Notes: a model not told the origin generated them from the letters alone. A stretch of 9,509 nt of DNA from an uncultured Eubacteriales bacterium (GCA_900318545.1 ONLC01000076.1:1-9509); one strand, 5' to 3'. Shown: positions 1 to 7,735, counted from the stretch's first letter. Numbers and translations are program-made.

Positions 1-1120
1 ACAAATAGTATGCATCTTCCGAGTTCTCATCAGCCTCTTCCTTGAGTGATGCCTGCTTCGGAACGGTCACTGTGCAGTCATAAGTACCCTCAACAGCTTC
101 AACGGTAAAGTCAAGTGTTGAGTCTGTTACGCTGTAGGTAACACCGTTTGCGGTAAAGTCATCGCCTGTTTCTCTGAGAGTGTAGCTTCCGGGAGCAAGT
201 CTTATGATCTTGGGCTCCTCGCCGTCAGATGTCCACTTAGCAACGGTCTTTCCTGATGTCTTTTCGATGATCTCAAGCTCAGCGCCCTTGATCTCTTTCT
301 CGCCTGTGATATCAGACTTGCTGATGCTGATCTGAGTTGTATTTCCGGGGATACCGTCATAGAGGAAATGCCACTCACCGCCTGTGTTGGAAACAAAGCC
401 CTTTGACATCAGCCAGCCTGAGCTTGTTCCTGTAACGTTTGTGATAGACTCTTCATTCGGGTTGAGGAATATTCCTGCAGCCTTATCTATCTCTGCATAC
501 TCAACAGAATTGAAATTGAATACAAACTGTCTTGCAACATACTGACCGAGCCATGTATTCTTAACGTTATTATTTACGTTGTTGCTCTGGCCGCTGCCGC
601 CGGCAGTAGTCTGCTCGGTATCATTCGGCGCGGTGAGTCCGGGAGGAAGTATCTCGTCACCGTTCTCATCAAATACGTGAACAACAAACTCATCTACTCT
701 TACGGTCTTTGAGGTTTCGTAGTTGAAGATGATAGTCTGTCCTGCCTTGACATTAGCGATCAGCTTTCCGCTTTCACTGAGGAAAGGCTTTACGCTGTCA
801 GAATCGCCGTCTACATAAATAGTAGCATTGTCAGCGAACTTTGTGGTATCAAGGTATGTCTTTCCGTTTATTATAACGGGTGAAACGGTAGCTTCGTTTC
901 CGACAAGTGCGTCAGAAACTGCTGCCATATTTCTGAGTGCAGGATCTACTGTGCCGTTCTTGATCTGCTCCTTAGTTTCGGGAACAAATGCCACAACGCC
1001 CTGAGCAGAGTCAATGCCGGTCTTGACACGGCCCTGATCGGAGATCCTCTTTACACTGTCCGCATGGAGCACAGAGCCCTTTTCGCAGGCAGCGCTGCCT
1101 ATCTTGATAATTCCGCCCTG
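1..1120 (-). pseudogene. Downstream, out-of-frame part of a large surface adhesin (SpaA-like domain), runs off the left edge
   Basis: This stretch is open on the minus strand for 373 codons and has no start of its own; a TGA at 1121-1123 closes the frame upstream. It reads as the direct continuation of the protein encoded at 1099-2955, displaced by one base. The first part (starting QGGIIKIGSAACEKGS) completes the surface domain begun upstream. A Ser/Asn/Gly-rich linker follows at about 535-620. A domain at about 65-335 resembles SpaA/Cna-B prealbumin-like pilin repeats: it opens with ISISKSDITGEKEIKGAELE and ends with YTLRET. In that family a strand-1 Lys and a late Glu form an isopeptide bond; the candidates are Lys at 317-319 and Glu at 170-172. 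The protein continues past base 1, so any cell-wall anchor, dockerin or further repeat is not visible. It is translated only if the frame break is a sequencing error or is bypassed. Confidence 0.8.
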
Positions 1121-2955
1121 TCATGCTGAACATTTGCAGCGCTGAAATCATAATTCTTGTAGGTGTCCTTGTTCACGCTTTCCTTTGACATATCGTCATT
1201 GTAATGAACAAATTCCGCTACATAGATATGGCCGCCGAAATTGCCCGAAAGGTCAGGCTCAAGGTCATGACCTGTCTCATACATATTTACAGCGAAGTTG
1301 GTCTCTGCGTGCATATTCTGCTCATATCTGTCGGCTGTTATACCGAAGTTCACACCGTTTCCGAGGATAGACATGAAGTTCCAGTCGTCCTGAGCCGAAA
1401 CGGAAGTAAATTTAACGGGTGTAACATACGATGTAACATGAGCATCGTCATCAGTTGTTTTCTTAGTCTCACCGTATGACACCTTGAAGCTGCCTACTGT
1501 GCCGTTGTTTTCAACAGGAGCGCAGTGCTCTTTGCTGACAACATTTGATACCGATCTGGGTGATGTAGCCTTAACGACCTTAACATCTATAGACTCGGTA
1601 GCACTGCCGTGATAACGCTGAGCGCCAGAATTACCGTTTGCGAACGTCCAATAACTGTTCAGAGCATCCTGTACAACGATCTCAAAGTTCTTGTCGCCAG
1701 AAAGGACAAGCTGCTCAACATAGTATGTATGATCGCTGGAGTGTGTAGCGTCAACACACAGATATACCAGATCGTCCTCTGTGAAGTCAGGCTCCTGATC
1801 GAATTCAAGCTCGACCTTGTACTCTACCTTATTATGAGTAAAGGTAGCCTTGGTCTGGCTGTCACCGCCGGGGACATAATCGGGGATACCGTCATAAACG
1901 TGAGGATCGGAAGCGTTCTCTCTGCACTGCTTGAATGTAGAAAGATCTTCTCCGTCGGTACTGAATACACGGATCCTCATTTCCTGATCGCTGCCTATAT
2001 TGATCTTGGCAGCGCTCTTGTCAGAGCCGTCTGTTCCGTAGGGATAGAAGCTTACAAAGCCCGCAGTAACGGAAGCATTGTTTGAAAGATCTATCTCCTG
2101 AATATCCCAGCCCTTGATGTCGGCTGTCTTATAGCTCTTGTCTGTTGCGTTCTTGTCTACAAGGTAGCCGAGAACGAAATACCTTGAGGTAGAATCATTC
2201 TCAACAGTTGTAGGCGTTGTGCCGTCATAGTCGAAAACGCTGACATTTACTGCCTGTGCCGTTGTGGCATTCATAGTAAATGTGCTGGAGCCTCCGGCCT
2301 TAGGCATAGAGTCGATCTCTACCTTCATGTCACCGATCATATCGGTGAACTCATAGCTGGACTTATACCACGCAGTATCATCATCACTGAGTATCCATTC
2401 AAGGAGCTGATCGCTGCCGACCCAGGTATTGTTACTCTTTACGATAAAGCCCTCTATCTTTTTTCCGTCAGGCGAGCTGTATCTTCCGCCGCCCATATTG
2501 ATAGATTCTACGATATCGCCGAACTCACCTGTGCTCCATACGCCTCCGTTTCCGGCATTGATGTTATAGAGCTTATAGGTGTCTACAGGCACATCCTGAT
2601 GACCTGCGTAATCCCAGCTGTCGCTGTTCTTACCCTCAACGTGGACCAGCAGATAATAGGTGTTCCACGGAATGTCTGCATTGGTATTGGTGCTGCCGTC
2701 GGCATTCTTGAAGTTGATCGCCGCAGAAAGACTGTTCGTCCACTGCCGATTGTTTCTGAGTGCATCAAGACCGTTTTCGCCGCTGTCGTTCAGGGCGAAA
2801 ATTCCGCCGCCGAGCTCAGCCTCAGCCGAAGCTGTCATAGCAGTTTCAAGCCCCGGAAAGCTTCCGAGTGCAACAGATGCTGACATGAGTGTAGCTGTAA
2901 CGCTGCTGAAAAGCCTAGTCCACAGCTTTTTTCTGACTAGTTTTCTTTTCTTCAT
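1099..2955 (-). CDS. Secreted surface/adhesin protein, N-terminal 618 residues, frame broken at the 3' end
   Basis: The start ATG at 2953-2955 has a good ribosome binding site, GAAAGGAA (2963-2970), 7 nt upstream. Residues 1-45 form a long Gram-positive signal peptide: a basic MKKRKLVRKK start, a hydrophobic core, and an Ala-rich TASAEA cleavage region. The mature part is acidic and rich in Asn, Asp, Gly, Ser and Tyr, as in extracellular proteins of rumen and gut Clostridia. Around residues 525-618 (LGNGVNFGITADRYEQN, AETNFAVNMY, GGHIYVAEF) it resembles, from memory, the choice-of-anchor-A-like region of SpaA-type adhesins. The reading frame ends at TAG 1099-1101 in the middle of that domain, and the last residues (RAELSR) are foreign to it. 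The correct continuation lies in the next frame (1-1120). It probably binds a surface or host/plant polymer, which is inferred from domain type only. No enzymatic motif was seen. Confidence 0.85.
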   Translation of the reverse strand: MKKRKLVRKKLWTRLFSSVTATLMSASVALGSFPGLETAMTASAEAELGGGIFALNDSGENGLDALRNNRQWTNSLSAAINFKNADGSTNTNADIPWNTYYLLVHVEGKNSDSWDYAGHQDVPVDTYKLYNINAGNGGVWSTGEFGDIVESINMGGGRYSSPDGKKIEGFIVKSNNTWVGSDQLLEWILSDDDTAWYKSSYEFTDMIGDMKVEIDSMPKAGGSSTFTMNATTAQAVNVSVFDYDGTTPTTVENDSTSRYFVLGYLVDKNATDKSYKTADIKGWDIQEIDLSNNASVTAGFVSFYPYGTDGSDKSAAKINIGSDQEMRIRVFSTDGEDLSTFKQCRENASDPHVYDGIPDYVPGGDSQTKATFTHNKVEYKVELEFDQEPDFTEDDLVYLCVDATHSSDHTYYVEQLVLSGDKNFEIVVQDALNSYWTFANGNSGAQRYHGSATESIDVKVVKATSPRSVSNVVSKEHCAPVENNGTVGSFKVSYGETKKTTDDDAHVTSYVTPVKFTSVSAQDDWNFMSILGNGVNFGITADRYEQNMHAETNFAVNMYETGHDLEPDLSGNFGGHIYVAEFVHYNDDMSKESVNKDTYKNYDFSAANVQHDRAELSR

Positions 2956-3158
2956 GTTTTCATTCCTTTCATAAATTACTATTGTTTTTTCGGGACAATG
3001 CCGATAAAGTCCCTATGCTGTTTGCCTCTCTCCTGAATAAGGCCGTATGTTGTGTTTCCCCTCTCCTAGGGAAGAATGTTCCCCCTTTCATATTTTTTTA
3101 TGCTCTTCAAAATGCTTTGAAAGTGCGTAAAATCGGGCATTTATGTATATCTATACAC
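2956..3158 (-). promoter_or_regulatory. Long 5' leader (about 200 nt) of the surface-protein gene
   Basis: The promoter at 3165-3193 implies a start of transcription near 3158, leaving about 200 untranslated nt. On the minus strand the leader contains an imperfect 21-22-nt direct repeat (3046-3067 and 3014-3034), both copies beginning AGGAGAG and ending CATA. It also has a small hairpin with arms GGGAA/TTCCC just upstream of the repeats, and GGGAC...GTCCC arms at 2992-3013. I could not match it to a known riboswitch; the cyclic-di-GMP class was considered and its core motifs are absent. A 24-codon frame at 3066-3140 has no ribosome binding site and is not called a gene. Confidence 0.45.
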
Positions 3159-3164
3159 ACTATC

Positions 3165-3193
3165 ATTTTAACATAAAATGTACGAATTGTCAA
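3165..3193 (-). promoter_or_regulatory. Sigma-A-type promoter of the surface-protein gene
   Basis: On the minus strand a perfect -35 box TTGACA (3188-3193) is followed after exactly 17 bp by TAAAAT (3165-3170). An extended -10 TGT lies directly before it. It is the only strong promoter between nifJ and the surface gene, so the latter is transcribed separately. Confidence 0.8.
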
Positions 3194-3282
3194 GAAAAAA
3201 TTAAAGGAAATTACCGCAATCTCGATATTTAGTTTATATTTTTGACATTTAGGACGCATAGGTATTCATATTTAGAAATAGT

Positions 3283-3318
3283 GAATAAAAACAGAGCCCT
3301 CCCGCTTGGGGAGAGCTC
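3283..3318 (-). terminator. Intrinsic terminator of nifJ
   Basis: On the minus strand, 23 nt after the nifJ stop codon, arms GAGCTCTCCC and GGGAGGGCTC form a 10-bp stem (one T-G wobble) with a 5-nt loop CAAGC (arms at 3309-3318 and 3294-3303). TGTTTTTA follows. The T-run is only on the minus-strand side, so it stops nifJ transcription before the downstream promoter. Confidence 0.9.
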
Positions 3319-3340
3319 CGAAAAAATACTTATCTATGCA

Positions 3341-6300
3341 TTACTTCTCTTCATTATTGTAGAGCTTAGCATATCTGAGCAGGTAGTCATATCTGTCCTT
3401 AGCGTTCTGAACAGCCTTACCGAAGAGCTTCTCAGCTCTCTCAGGATTCTGTCTTGCGAGAGCGTTGTAACGAACCTCTCCCATGATGAACTCCTTATAA
3501 TCAGCTGTAGGTGCCTTGGAGTCGAGAATGAACGGATTCTTGCCCTGCTCCTTAAGACGAGGATCGAATCTGTACAGATGCCAGTAACCTGCCTGAACTG
3601 CCTTCTTCTCCTCTGTCTGAGCGATCTTCATACCGCCCTTGATACCGTGGTTGATACACGGAGCATATCCAATGATGATCGAAGGTCCGTTGTAGGACTC
3701 AGCCTCTGCGATAGCCTTGATGCACTGGTTGTAATCAGCACCCATTGCAACGTGTGCAACGTATACATAGCCATAGCTCATTGCGATACCTGCGAGGTCC
3801 TTCTTCTTGACTTCCTTACCTGCTGCTGCGAACTGTGCGATAGCGCCTGTAGGAGTAGACTTAGAGGACTGTCCGCCTGTGTTGGAGTAAACCTCGGTAT
3901 CGAATACGAAGATGTTTACGTCCTCACCGGAAGCCAGTACATGGTCAACGCCCGAGAAGCCGATATCATATGCCCAGCCGTCTCCTCCGAAGATCCACAT
4001 TGACTTCTTTCTCAGATAGTCAGCGTCCTTCAGGATCTCAGCTGTAGCCTTATTCTTTGTCTTCTTCAGAGCAGCGATAAGGTTGTCGGTTGCAGGAGAG
4101 TTCTTAGCACCGTCATTAACGGTCTCGAGGTACTCCTCGCAAGCCTTCTTGAGGGCTGCTGTCTTAGTTGTCTTAGCAAGGTCAAGTACCTTTGCAACGA
4201 CTCTGTTTCTGATGGTGGACTGAGCAAGGAACATACCGTAGCCGTACTCAGCGTTATCCTCAAACAGTGAGTTAGCCCAAGCAGGACCCTTGCCCAGCTT
4301 GTTTACCGTGTAAGGAGTCGAAGGTGCGGAGCCGCCCCAGATAGAGGAGCATCCTGTAGCGTTAGCGATATACATTCTGTCACCGAAGAGCTGTGTGATG
4401 AGCTTAGCATAAGGTGTCTCACCGCAGCCTGCGCAAGCGCCCGAGAATTCGAGCAGAGGCTGCTTGAACTGCGAGCCCTTAACTGTGGTCTCCTTGAATT
4501 TCTCAAGTACCTCAGGCTTCTCAGCGAGGGTAAGACCATAGTTGAATACCTCCTGCTCAGCAAGCTGAGTCTCGAGAGGCATCATATTCAGAGCCTTCTC
4601 ACCCTTCTTGCCGGGGCATACGTTTACACAAGAACCGCAGCCTGTGCAGTCGAGTGCAGACATAGTCATAACAAAGTTGTATCCGGGCATACCTGTCATA
4701 GGAACTGCCTTGTCCTTAGCGAGCTTAGGAGCCTTCTTCAGCTCAGCGTCTGTCATAACAACAGGTCTGATAACTGCGTGCGGGCAAACATAAGAGCAGA
4801 AGTTACACTGGATACAGTTAGCACCGTTCCAAGCAGGAACGTCAACAGCGATACCTCTCTTCTCGAATGCAGCAGAGCCCTGAGGGAATGTACCGTCAGG
4901 CATGGAGCTGAATGTCGAAACAGGGAGCTTGTCGCCCTGCTGAGCGTTGCAGGGGATCTGAATGCTGTTTACGAAGTTCTCAAGAGTCTTGTCCTTAGTC
5001 TTTACTGCGGACATACCCATAGGAGTATCCTTAGCCTTCTTCCAAGCAGCAGGGACCTTGACCTCAACTACCTGCTGGCAGCCTGCGTCGATAGCGTCAT
5101 GGTTCATCTTAACGACAGCCTCACCCTTCTTGGAGTAAGAAGCGGTAGCAGCGTCTTTCATATACTTGATAGCATCGTCGATCGGAATAATGTCAGCAAG
5201 CTTGAAGAATGCGGACTGAAGAACGGTATTGATCCTGTTTCCGAGACCGATCTCCTTACCGATCTTAACGCCGTTGATGGTGTAGAACTTGATCTTGTTC
5301 TGAGCGATATATCTCTTAACCTGTCCGGGGAGGTGCTTCTCGAGCTCCTTCTCGTCCCACTGGCAGTTAAGAAGGAAGGTTCCGCCCGGCTTGATGTCCT
5401 GAACCATATCATACTTGTTGATGTATGACTCATTATGGCAGGCAACGAAATCAGCCTGATTGATAAGGTATGTGGACTTGATAGGAGTCTTTCCGAATCT
5501 CAGGTGAGAAACAGTTACACCGCCCGACTTCTTGGAGTCATAAGCGAAATATGCCTGAGCATACAGGTCGGTGTGGTCACCGATGATCTTGATAGAGTTC
5601 TTGTTCGCACCAACAGTACCGTCAGCACCAAGACCCCAGAACTTACAAGCAGTTGTGCCTGCAGGAGCAGAATCGAGCTTGTCCTCGACCTTGAGAGAAA
5701 GGTTGGTAACATCGTCCTCGATGCCGATAGTGAACCTGGGCTTGAAGTCTTCCTTCCAGCTTGCGTTCCAGTAAACAGCCTTGATCTGTGCAGGAGTTGT
5801 ATCCTTTGAACCAAGACCGTATCTGCCGCTTGCAACAGGGATGTCATGGAACTGAGTTCCCTTGAGAGCTGCAACAACGTCAAGGTAAAGAGGCTCGCCC
5901 TCGGAACCGGGCTCCTTAGTTCTGTCAAGAACAGAGATCTGCTCAACAGTTGAAGGAAGTGCCTCAACGAGCTTCTCAGCAACGAAAGGTCTGTAAAGTC
6001 TTACCTTAACAAGACCGAGCTTTGTTCCCTCATTAGCATTGAGGTAGTCAATAGTTTCAACGATAGTATCGCATACAGAGCCCATAGCAACGATAACATG
6101 AGTTGCATCGGGAGCACCATAGTAGTTGAAGAGCTTGTAGTCAGTGCCGATCTTGGCATTTACCTTGTTCATGTACTCCTCAACGATACCAGGTATTGCA
6201 TCATAGTAAGGGTTGCAAGCCTCACGAGCCTGGAAGAAGATATCAGGGTTCTGAGCTGTACCTCTGAGTACAGGGTGCTCAGGATTAAGAGCTCTCTTTC

Positions 6301-6910
6301 TGAACTCATCGACCTTCTCGAAGTTTACCATCTCTCTTACGTCTTCCATATCCCATGTCTCGATCTTCTGGATCTCATGAGATGTTCTGAAGCCGTCGAA
6401 GAAGTGAATGAACGGAACTCTGCCCTCGATAGTAGCAAGGTGAGCTACAGTACCCAGATCCATTACCTCCTGCACGTTTGACGAGCAGAGCATAGCGAAT
6501 CCGGTCTGACGACAGGCATAAACGTCGGAGTGATCTCCGAAGATATTAAGAGCGTGCGAAGCAACGCATCTTGCAGAAACGTGGATAACGCAAGGAAGAA
6601 GCTCACCTGCGATCTTGTAGAGGTTAGGGATCATCAGGAGAAGACCCTGAGAAGCGGTGTAGGTGGTAGTAAGAGCACCTGCAGCAAGAGAACCGTGAAC
6701 AGTTCCCGAAGCACCTGCCTCAGACTGCATTTCTGCAACCTTAACAGGAGTACCGAACAGGTTTTTCTGTCCCTTAGCGGACCACTGGTCTGTTACCTCT
6801 GCCATAACGGATGACGGAGTGATCGGATAGATAGCAGCGACTTCCGTAAACGGGTACGATGCCCAAGCGGCAGCGTTGTTACCATCCATGGTTTTCATTT
6901 TTCTGGCCAT
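3341..6910 (-). CDS. nifJ: Pyruvate:ferredoxin (flavodoxin) oxidoreductase, single-chain, 1189 aa
   Basis: Cytoplasmic homodimeric enzyme that converts pyruvate, CoA and oxidised ferredoxin to acetyl-CoA, CO2 and reduced ferredoxin, the key oxidative step of clostridial fermentation. All domains of the one-chain form are present. Near the N-terminus is YPITPSS, with Thr31, Glu64 and Arg114 at the positions used for substrate and thiamine diphosphate binding in the Desulfovibrio africanus enzyme. Then comes a two-cluster ferredoxin domain, with Cys 699/702/705/709 and Cys 755/758/761/765. The C-terminal thiamine-diphosphate domain has GDGWAYDIG at about 986 and YSNTGG with Asn1010. The proximal cluster ligands are Cys826, 829, 854 and 1085. 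The length is normal and no key residue is missing. I chose ATG at 6910: a TTG four codons upstream (6922) would abut the ribosome binding site AAGAAAGG (6923-6930), and MARKMKTMDGN is the usual family start. It is monocistronic, with its own promoter and terminator. Confidence 0.98.
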   Translation of the reverse strand: MARKMKTMDGNNAAAWASYPFTEVAAIYPITPSSVMAEVTDQWSAKGQKNLFGTPVKVAEMQSEAGASGTVHGSLAAGALTTTYTASQGLLLMIPNLYKIAGELLPCVIHVSARCVASHALNIFGDHSDVYACRQTGFAMLCSSNVQEVMDLGTVAHLATIEGRVPFIHFFDGFRTSHEIQKIETWDMEDVREMVNFEKVDEFRKRALNPEHPVLRGTAQNPDIFFQAREACNPYYDAIPGIVEEYMNKVNAKIGTDYKLFNYYGAPDATHVIVAMGSVCDTIVETIDYLNANEGTKLGLVKVRLYRPFVAEKLVEALPSTVEQISVLDRTKEPGSEGEPLYLDVVAALKGTQFHDIPVASGRYGLGSKDTTPAQIKAVYWNASWKEDFKPRFTIGIEDDVTNLSLKVEDKLDSAPAGTTACKFWGLGADGTVGANKNSIKIIGDHTDLYAQAYFAYDSKKSGGVTVSHLRFGKTPIKSTYLINQADFVACHNESYINKYDMVQDIKPGGTFLLNCQWDEKELEKHLPGQVKRYIAQNKIKFYTINGVKIGKEIGLGNRINTVLQSAFFKLADIIPIDDAIKYMKDAATASYSKKGEAVVKMNHDAIDAGCQQVVEVKVPAAWKKAKDTPMGMSAVKTKDKTLENFVNSIQIPCNAQQGDKLPVSTFSSMPDGTFPQGSAAFEKRGIAVDVPAWNGANCIQCNFCSYVCPHAVIRPVVMTDAELKKAPKLAKDKAVPMTGMPGYNFVMTMSALDCTGCGSCVNVCPGKKGEKALNMMPLETQLAEQEVFNYGLTLAEKPEVLEKFKETTVKGSQFKQPLLEFSGACAGCGETPYAKLITQLFGDRMYIANATGCSSIWGGSAPSTPYTVNKLGKGPAWANSLFEDNAEYGYGMFLAQSTIRNRVVAKVLDLAKTTKTAALKKACEEYLETVNDGAKNSPATDNLIAALKKTKNKATAEILKDADYLRKKSMWIFGGDGWAYDIGFSGVDHVLASGEDVNIFVFDTEVYSNTGGQSSKSTPTGAIAQFAAAGKEVKKKDLAGIAMSYGYVYVAHVAMGADYNQCIKAIAEAESYNGPSIIIGYAPCINHGIKGGMKIAQTEEKKAVQAGYWHLYRFDPRLKEQGKNPFILDSKAPTADYKEFIMGEVRYNALARQNPERAEKLFGKAVQNAKDRYDYLLRYAKLYNNEEK

Positions 6911-6935
6911 GTTTTGAACCAACCTTTCTTAATAT

Positions 6936-6976
6936 TTTCCGCAAATCGGAAATTAAGCTCCGAAGAGCTTCGGAGC
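6936..6976 (-). promoter_or_regulatory. Two hairpins in the nifJ leader
   Basis: The nifJ leader of about 105 nt contains two perfect stems just upstream of the ribosome binding site. The first (6957-6976) has 8-bp arms GCTCCGAA/TTCGGAGC and a 4-nt loop. The second (6936-6952) has 6-bp arms TTTCCG/CGGAAA and a 5-nt loop. The first is followed by TTAATTT, a poor U-tract, so I read the pair as mRNA-stabilising or translational elements rather than an attenuator. No known riboswitch is recognised. Confidence 0.5.
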
Positions 6977-7022
6977 AGTTCTGAACGAGCCCAAATTACA
7001 GCTTGTCCATATTAACTATTAC

Positions 7023-7051
7023 ATTATACCACTTTTTAACTGATTTGTAAA
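7023..7051 (-). promoter_or_regulatory. Sigma-A-type promoter of nifJ
   Basis: On the minus strand TTTACA (7046-7051, 5 of 6 consensus) is followed after 17 bp by a perfect TATAAT (7023-7028). An extended -10 TGG lies directly before it. Transcription should start near 7016. The strength suits a highly expressed central enzyme. Confidence 0.85.
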
Positions 7052-7083
7052 TACCCTTTTAGTTAATTTTTTATGATATAGCA

Positions 7084-7112
7084 GGGTGCTCGGGCGGGTG
7101 ATGGGTTTGGGG
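7084..7112 (+). other. Putative G-quadruplex motif in the nifJ upstream region
   Basis: Five runs of at least three G follow one another on the plus strand (7084-7086, 7092-7094, 7096-7098, 7103-7105, 7109-7112) with loops of 5, 1, 4 and 3 nt. This satisfies the canonical four-tract rule with one spare tract. It opens a strongly G+T-rich stretch (7081-7147). It lies about 33 bp upstream of the nifJ -35 box, in the template strand of nifJ. Confidence 0.6.
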
Positions 7113-7217
7113 TGTTTGGTGTTCTCTTTGTTTGGTTGTTTTTTGGGGCAAACAGCTTGCCGTTGTCATATTATATAAGGAGAGCTATGCATTCTCCACA
7201 AAAGAAAAGAGTCCGTA

Positions 7218-7270
7218 TTGTGCAATCATATGATAAATCTTTTAATCCGGTCATATTTCAGCAATTGTTG
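7218..7270 (+). repeat. Direct repeat A, copy 1 (53 bp)
   Basis: A 53-bp sequence matching 7376-7428 with only two mismatches, its last 41 bp identical, at an offset of 158 bp. Each copy contains TTGTGC, 17 bp and TTTAAT, a weak promoter-like pair reading toward the lysis operon. This copy abuts element B at 7270/7271. Confidence 0.95.
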
Positions 7271-7349
7271 GCAGGGAAAACCCTGCACCGCCTTCGCGTC
7301 ATAGCTTTGTTACAGCTTTTCAATAGCAGCCGCAAAGCCGGATAGTGCA
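7270..7349 (+). repeat. Dispersed repeat B, copy 1 (about 80 bp)
   Basis: It begins with a perfect hairpin, GCAGGG-AAAA-CCCTGC (7271-7286), then CACCGCCTTCGCG. Positions 7270-7298 are identical to 9316-9344. Similarity is patchy for about 31 bp and then resumes: 7330-7349 matches 9378-9397 at 16 of 20 positions (CCGCAAAG, 4 nt, ATAGTGCA). It has the same orientation and internal spacing as the second copy, so it is a defined small element. It sits between the two copies of repeat A. Confidence 0.85.
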
Positions 7350-7375
7350 GACTTCATAAATTCTGATGATCTGTT

Positions 7376-7428
7376 TTGTGCAAACAAATGATAAATCTTT
7401 TAATCCGGTCATATTTCAGCAATTGTTG
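7376..7428 (+). repeat. Direct repeat A, copy 2 (53 bp)
   Basis: Second copy of the 53-bp repeat at 7218-7270. It ends at the left arm of the hairpin at 7423-7445 and is about 70 bp upstream of the lysis operon, so it may carry promoter or operator sequence for it. Confidence 0.95.
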
Positions 7429-7445
7429 CATTTTTTATGCAACAA
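7423..7445 (+). promoter_or_regulatory. 9-bp perfect hairpin upstream of the lysis operon
   Basis: Arms TTGTTGCAT and ATGCAACAA close a five-T loop. A small CCCT-TTTG-AGGG stem follows within about 20 bp. There is no T-run after either stem, so this is not a convincing terminator; it could be a leader structure or a protein-binding dyad for the operon starting at 7499. The remainder of 7113-7498 outside the repeats shows no supported gene. Confidence 0.4.
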
Positions 7446-7498
7446 AATTACCCCTTTTGAGGGATAGTTGAAGAGGTCTTTTGAAAGGAAGTGCATAA

Positions 7499-7735
7499 AT
7501 GGATACTGCAATAATCACTGCTCTCATTACTGCGGCTGCAAGCGTTATCTGTCAGCTGCTGGTGCAGAGGTCTGCCGCTCAGAGGTCACGCTCCGAACAG
7601 GACAAACAGAACAGCCTGCTCCTGTATCGGCTTGAACAGCTTGAACGTGCAGTCGCAAGACAAAGCGGTATGATCGAACGGCTGAGCGTCGCTGAACAGC
7701 GTATCTCGGCTATCGAACGTACAAGGACTCAATAA
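7499..7735 (+). CDS. Small phage-type membrane/coiled-coil protein of the lysis module, 78 aa
   Basis: One N-terminal membrane segment (residues 4-22, IITALITAAASVICQLLVQ) is followed by a charged, heptad-rich helix (about 36-75, with RLEQLERAV, MIERLSVAEQRISAIE) that should form a coiled coil. This layout and the closing ERLxxxEQRI pattern are typical of small proteins encoded just before the holin and endolysin in clostridial prophages, sometimes called XhlA-like. That assignment is from recall of the family, not a search. AAAGGAAG (7484-7491) lies 7 nt before the ATG. It is the first gene of a tight plus-strand operon with the holin-like gene and the muramidase, and probably helps anchor or regulate the holin. 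Confidence 0.85.
   Translation: MDTAIITALITAAASVICQLLVQRSAAQRSRSEQDKQNSLLLYRLEQLERAVARQSGMIERLSVAEQRISAIERTRTQ

Noticed and set aside
3066..3140. 24-residue leader peptide upstream of the surface-protein gene (minus strand)
   Set aside because: No ribosome binding site precedes its ATG and the composition is not suggestive of attenuation.
3242..3270. Plus-strand promoter from TTGACA at 3242-3247
   Set aside because: No acceptable -10 box lies at 16-18 bp, and it would only transcribe antisense into nifJ.
3242..5809. Long open frames on the plus strand opposite nifJ (3242-4003, 4778-5428, 5435-5809)
   Set aside because: They lie wholly antisense to an intact, highly conserved gene, lack good ribosome binding sites and read as low-complexity Leu/Ser/Val-rich shadows of nifJ codon usage.
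6911..6922. Upstream TTG start for nifJ, adding MVQN
   Set aside because: The ribosome binding site would touch the TTG with no spacing; ATG at 6910 fits both spacing and the usual family N-terminus.
7112..7345. Plus-strand frame of 77 codons, or 52 codons from ATG 7187 with AAGGAG four bases upstream inside a GGAGA/TCTCC hairpin
   Set aside because: Most of it is repeat A and repeat B sequence, the ribosome binding site spacing is short, and the product looks like translated repeat. A sequestered start site is intriguing but unsupported.
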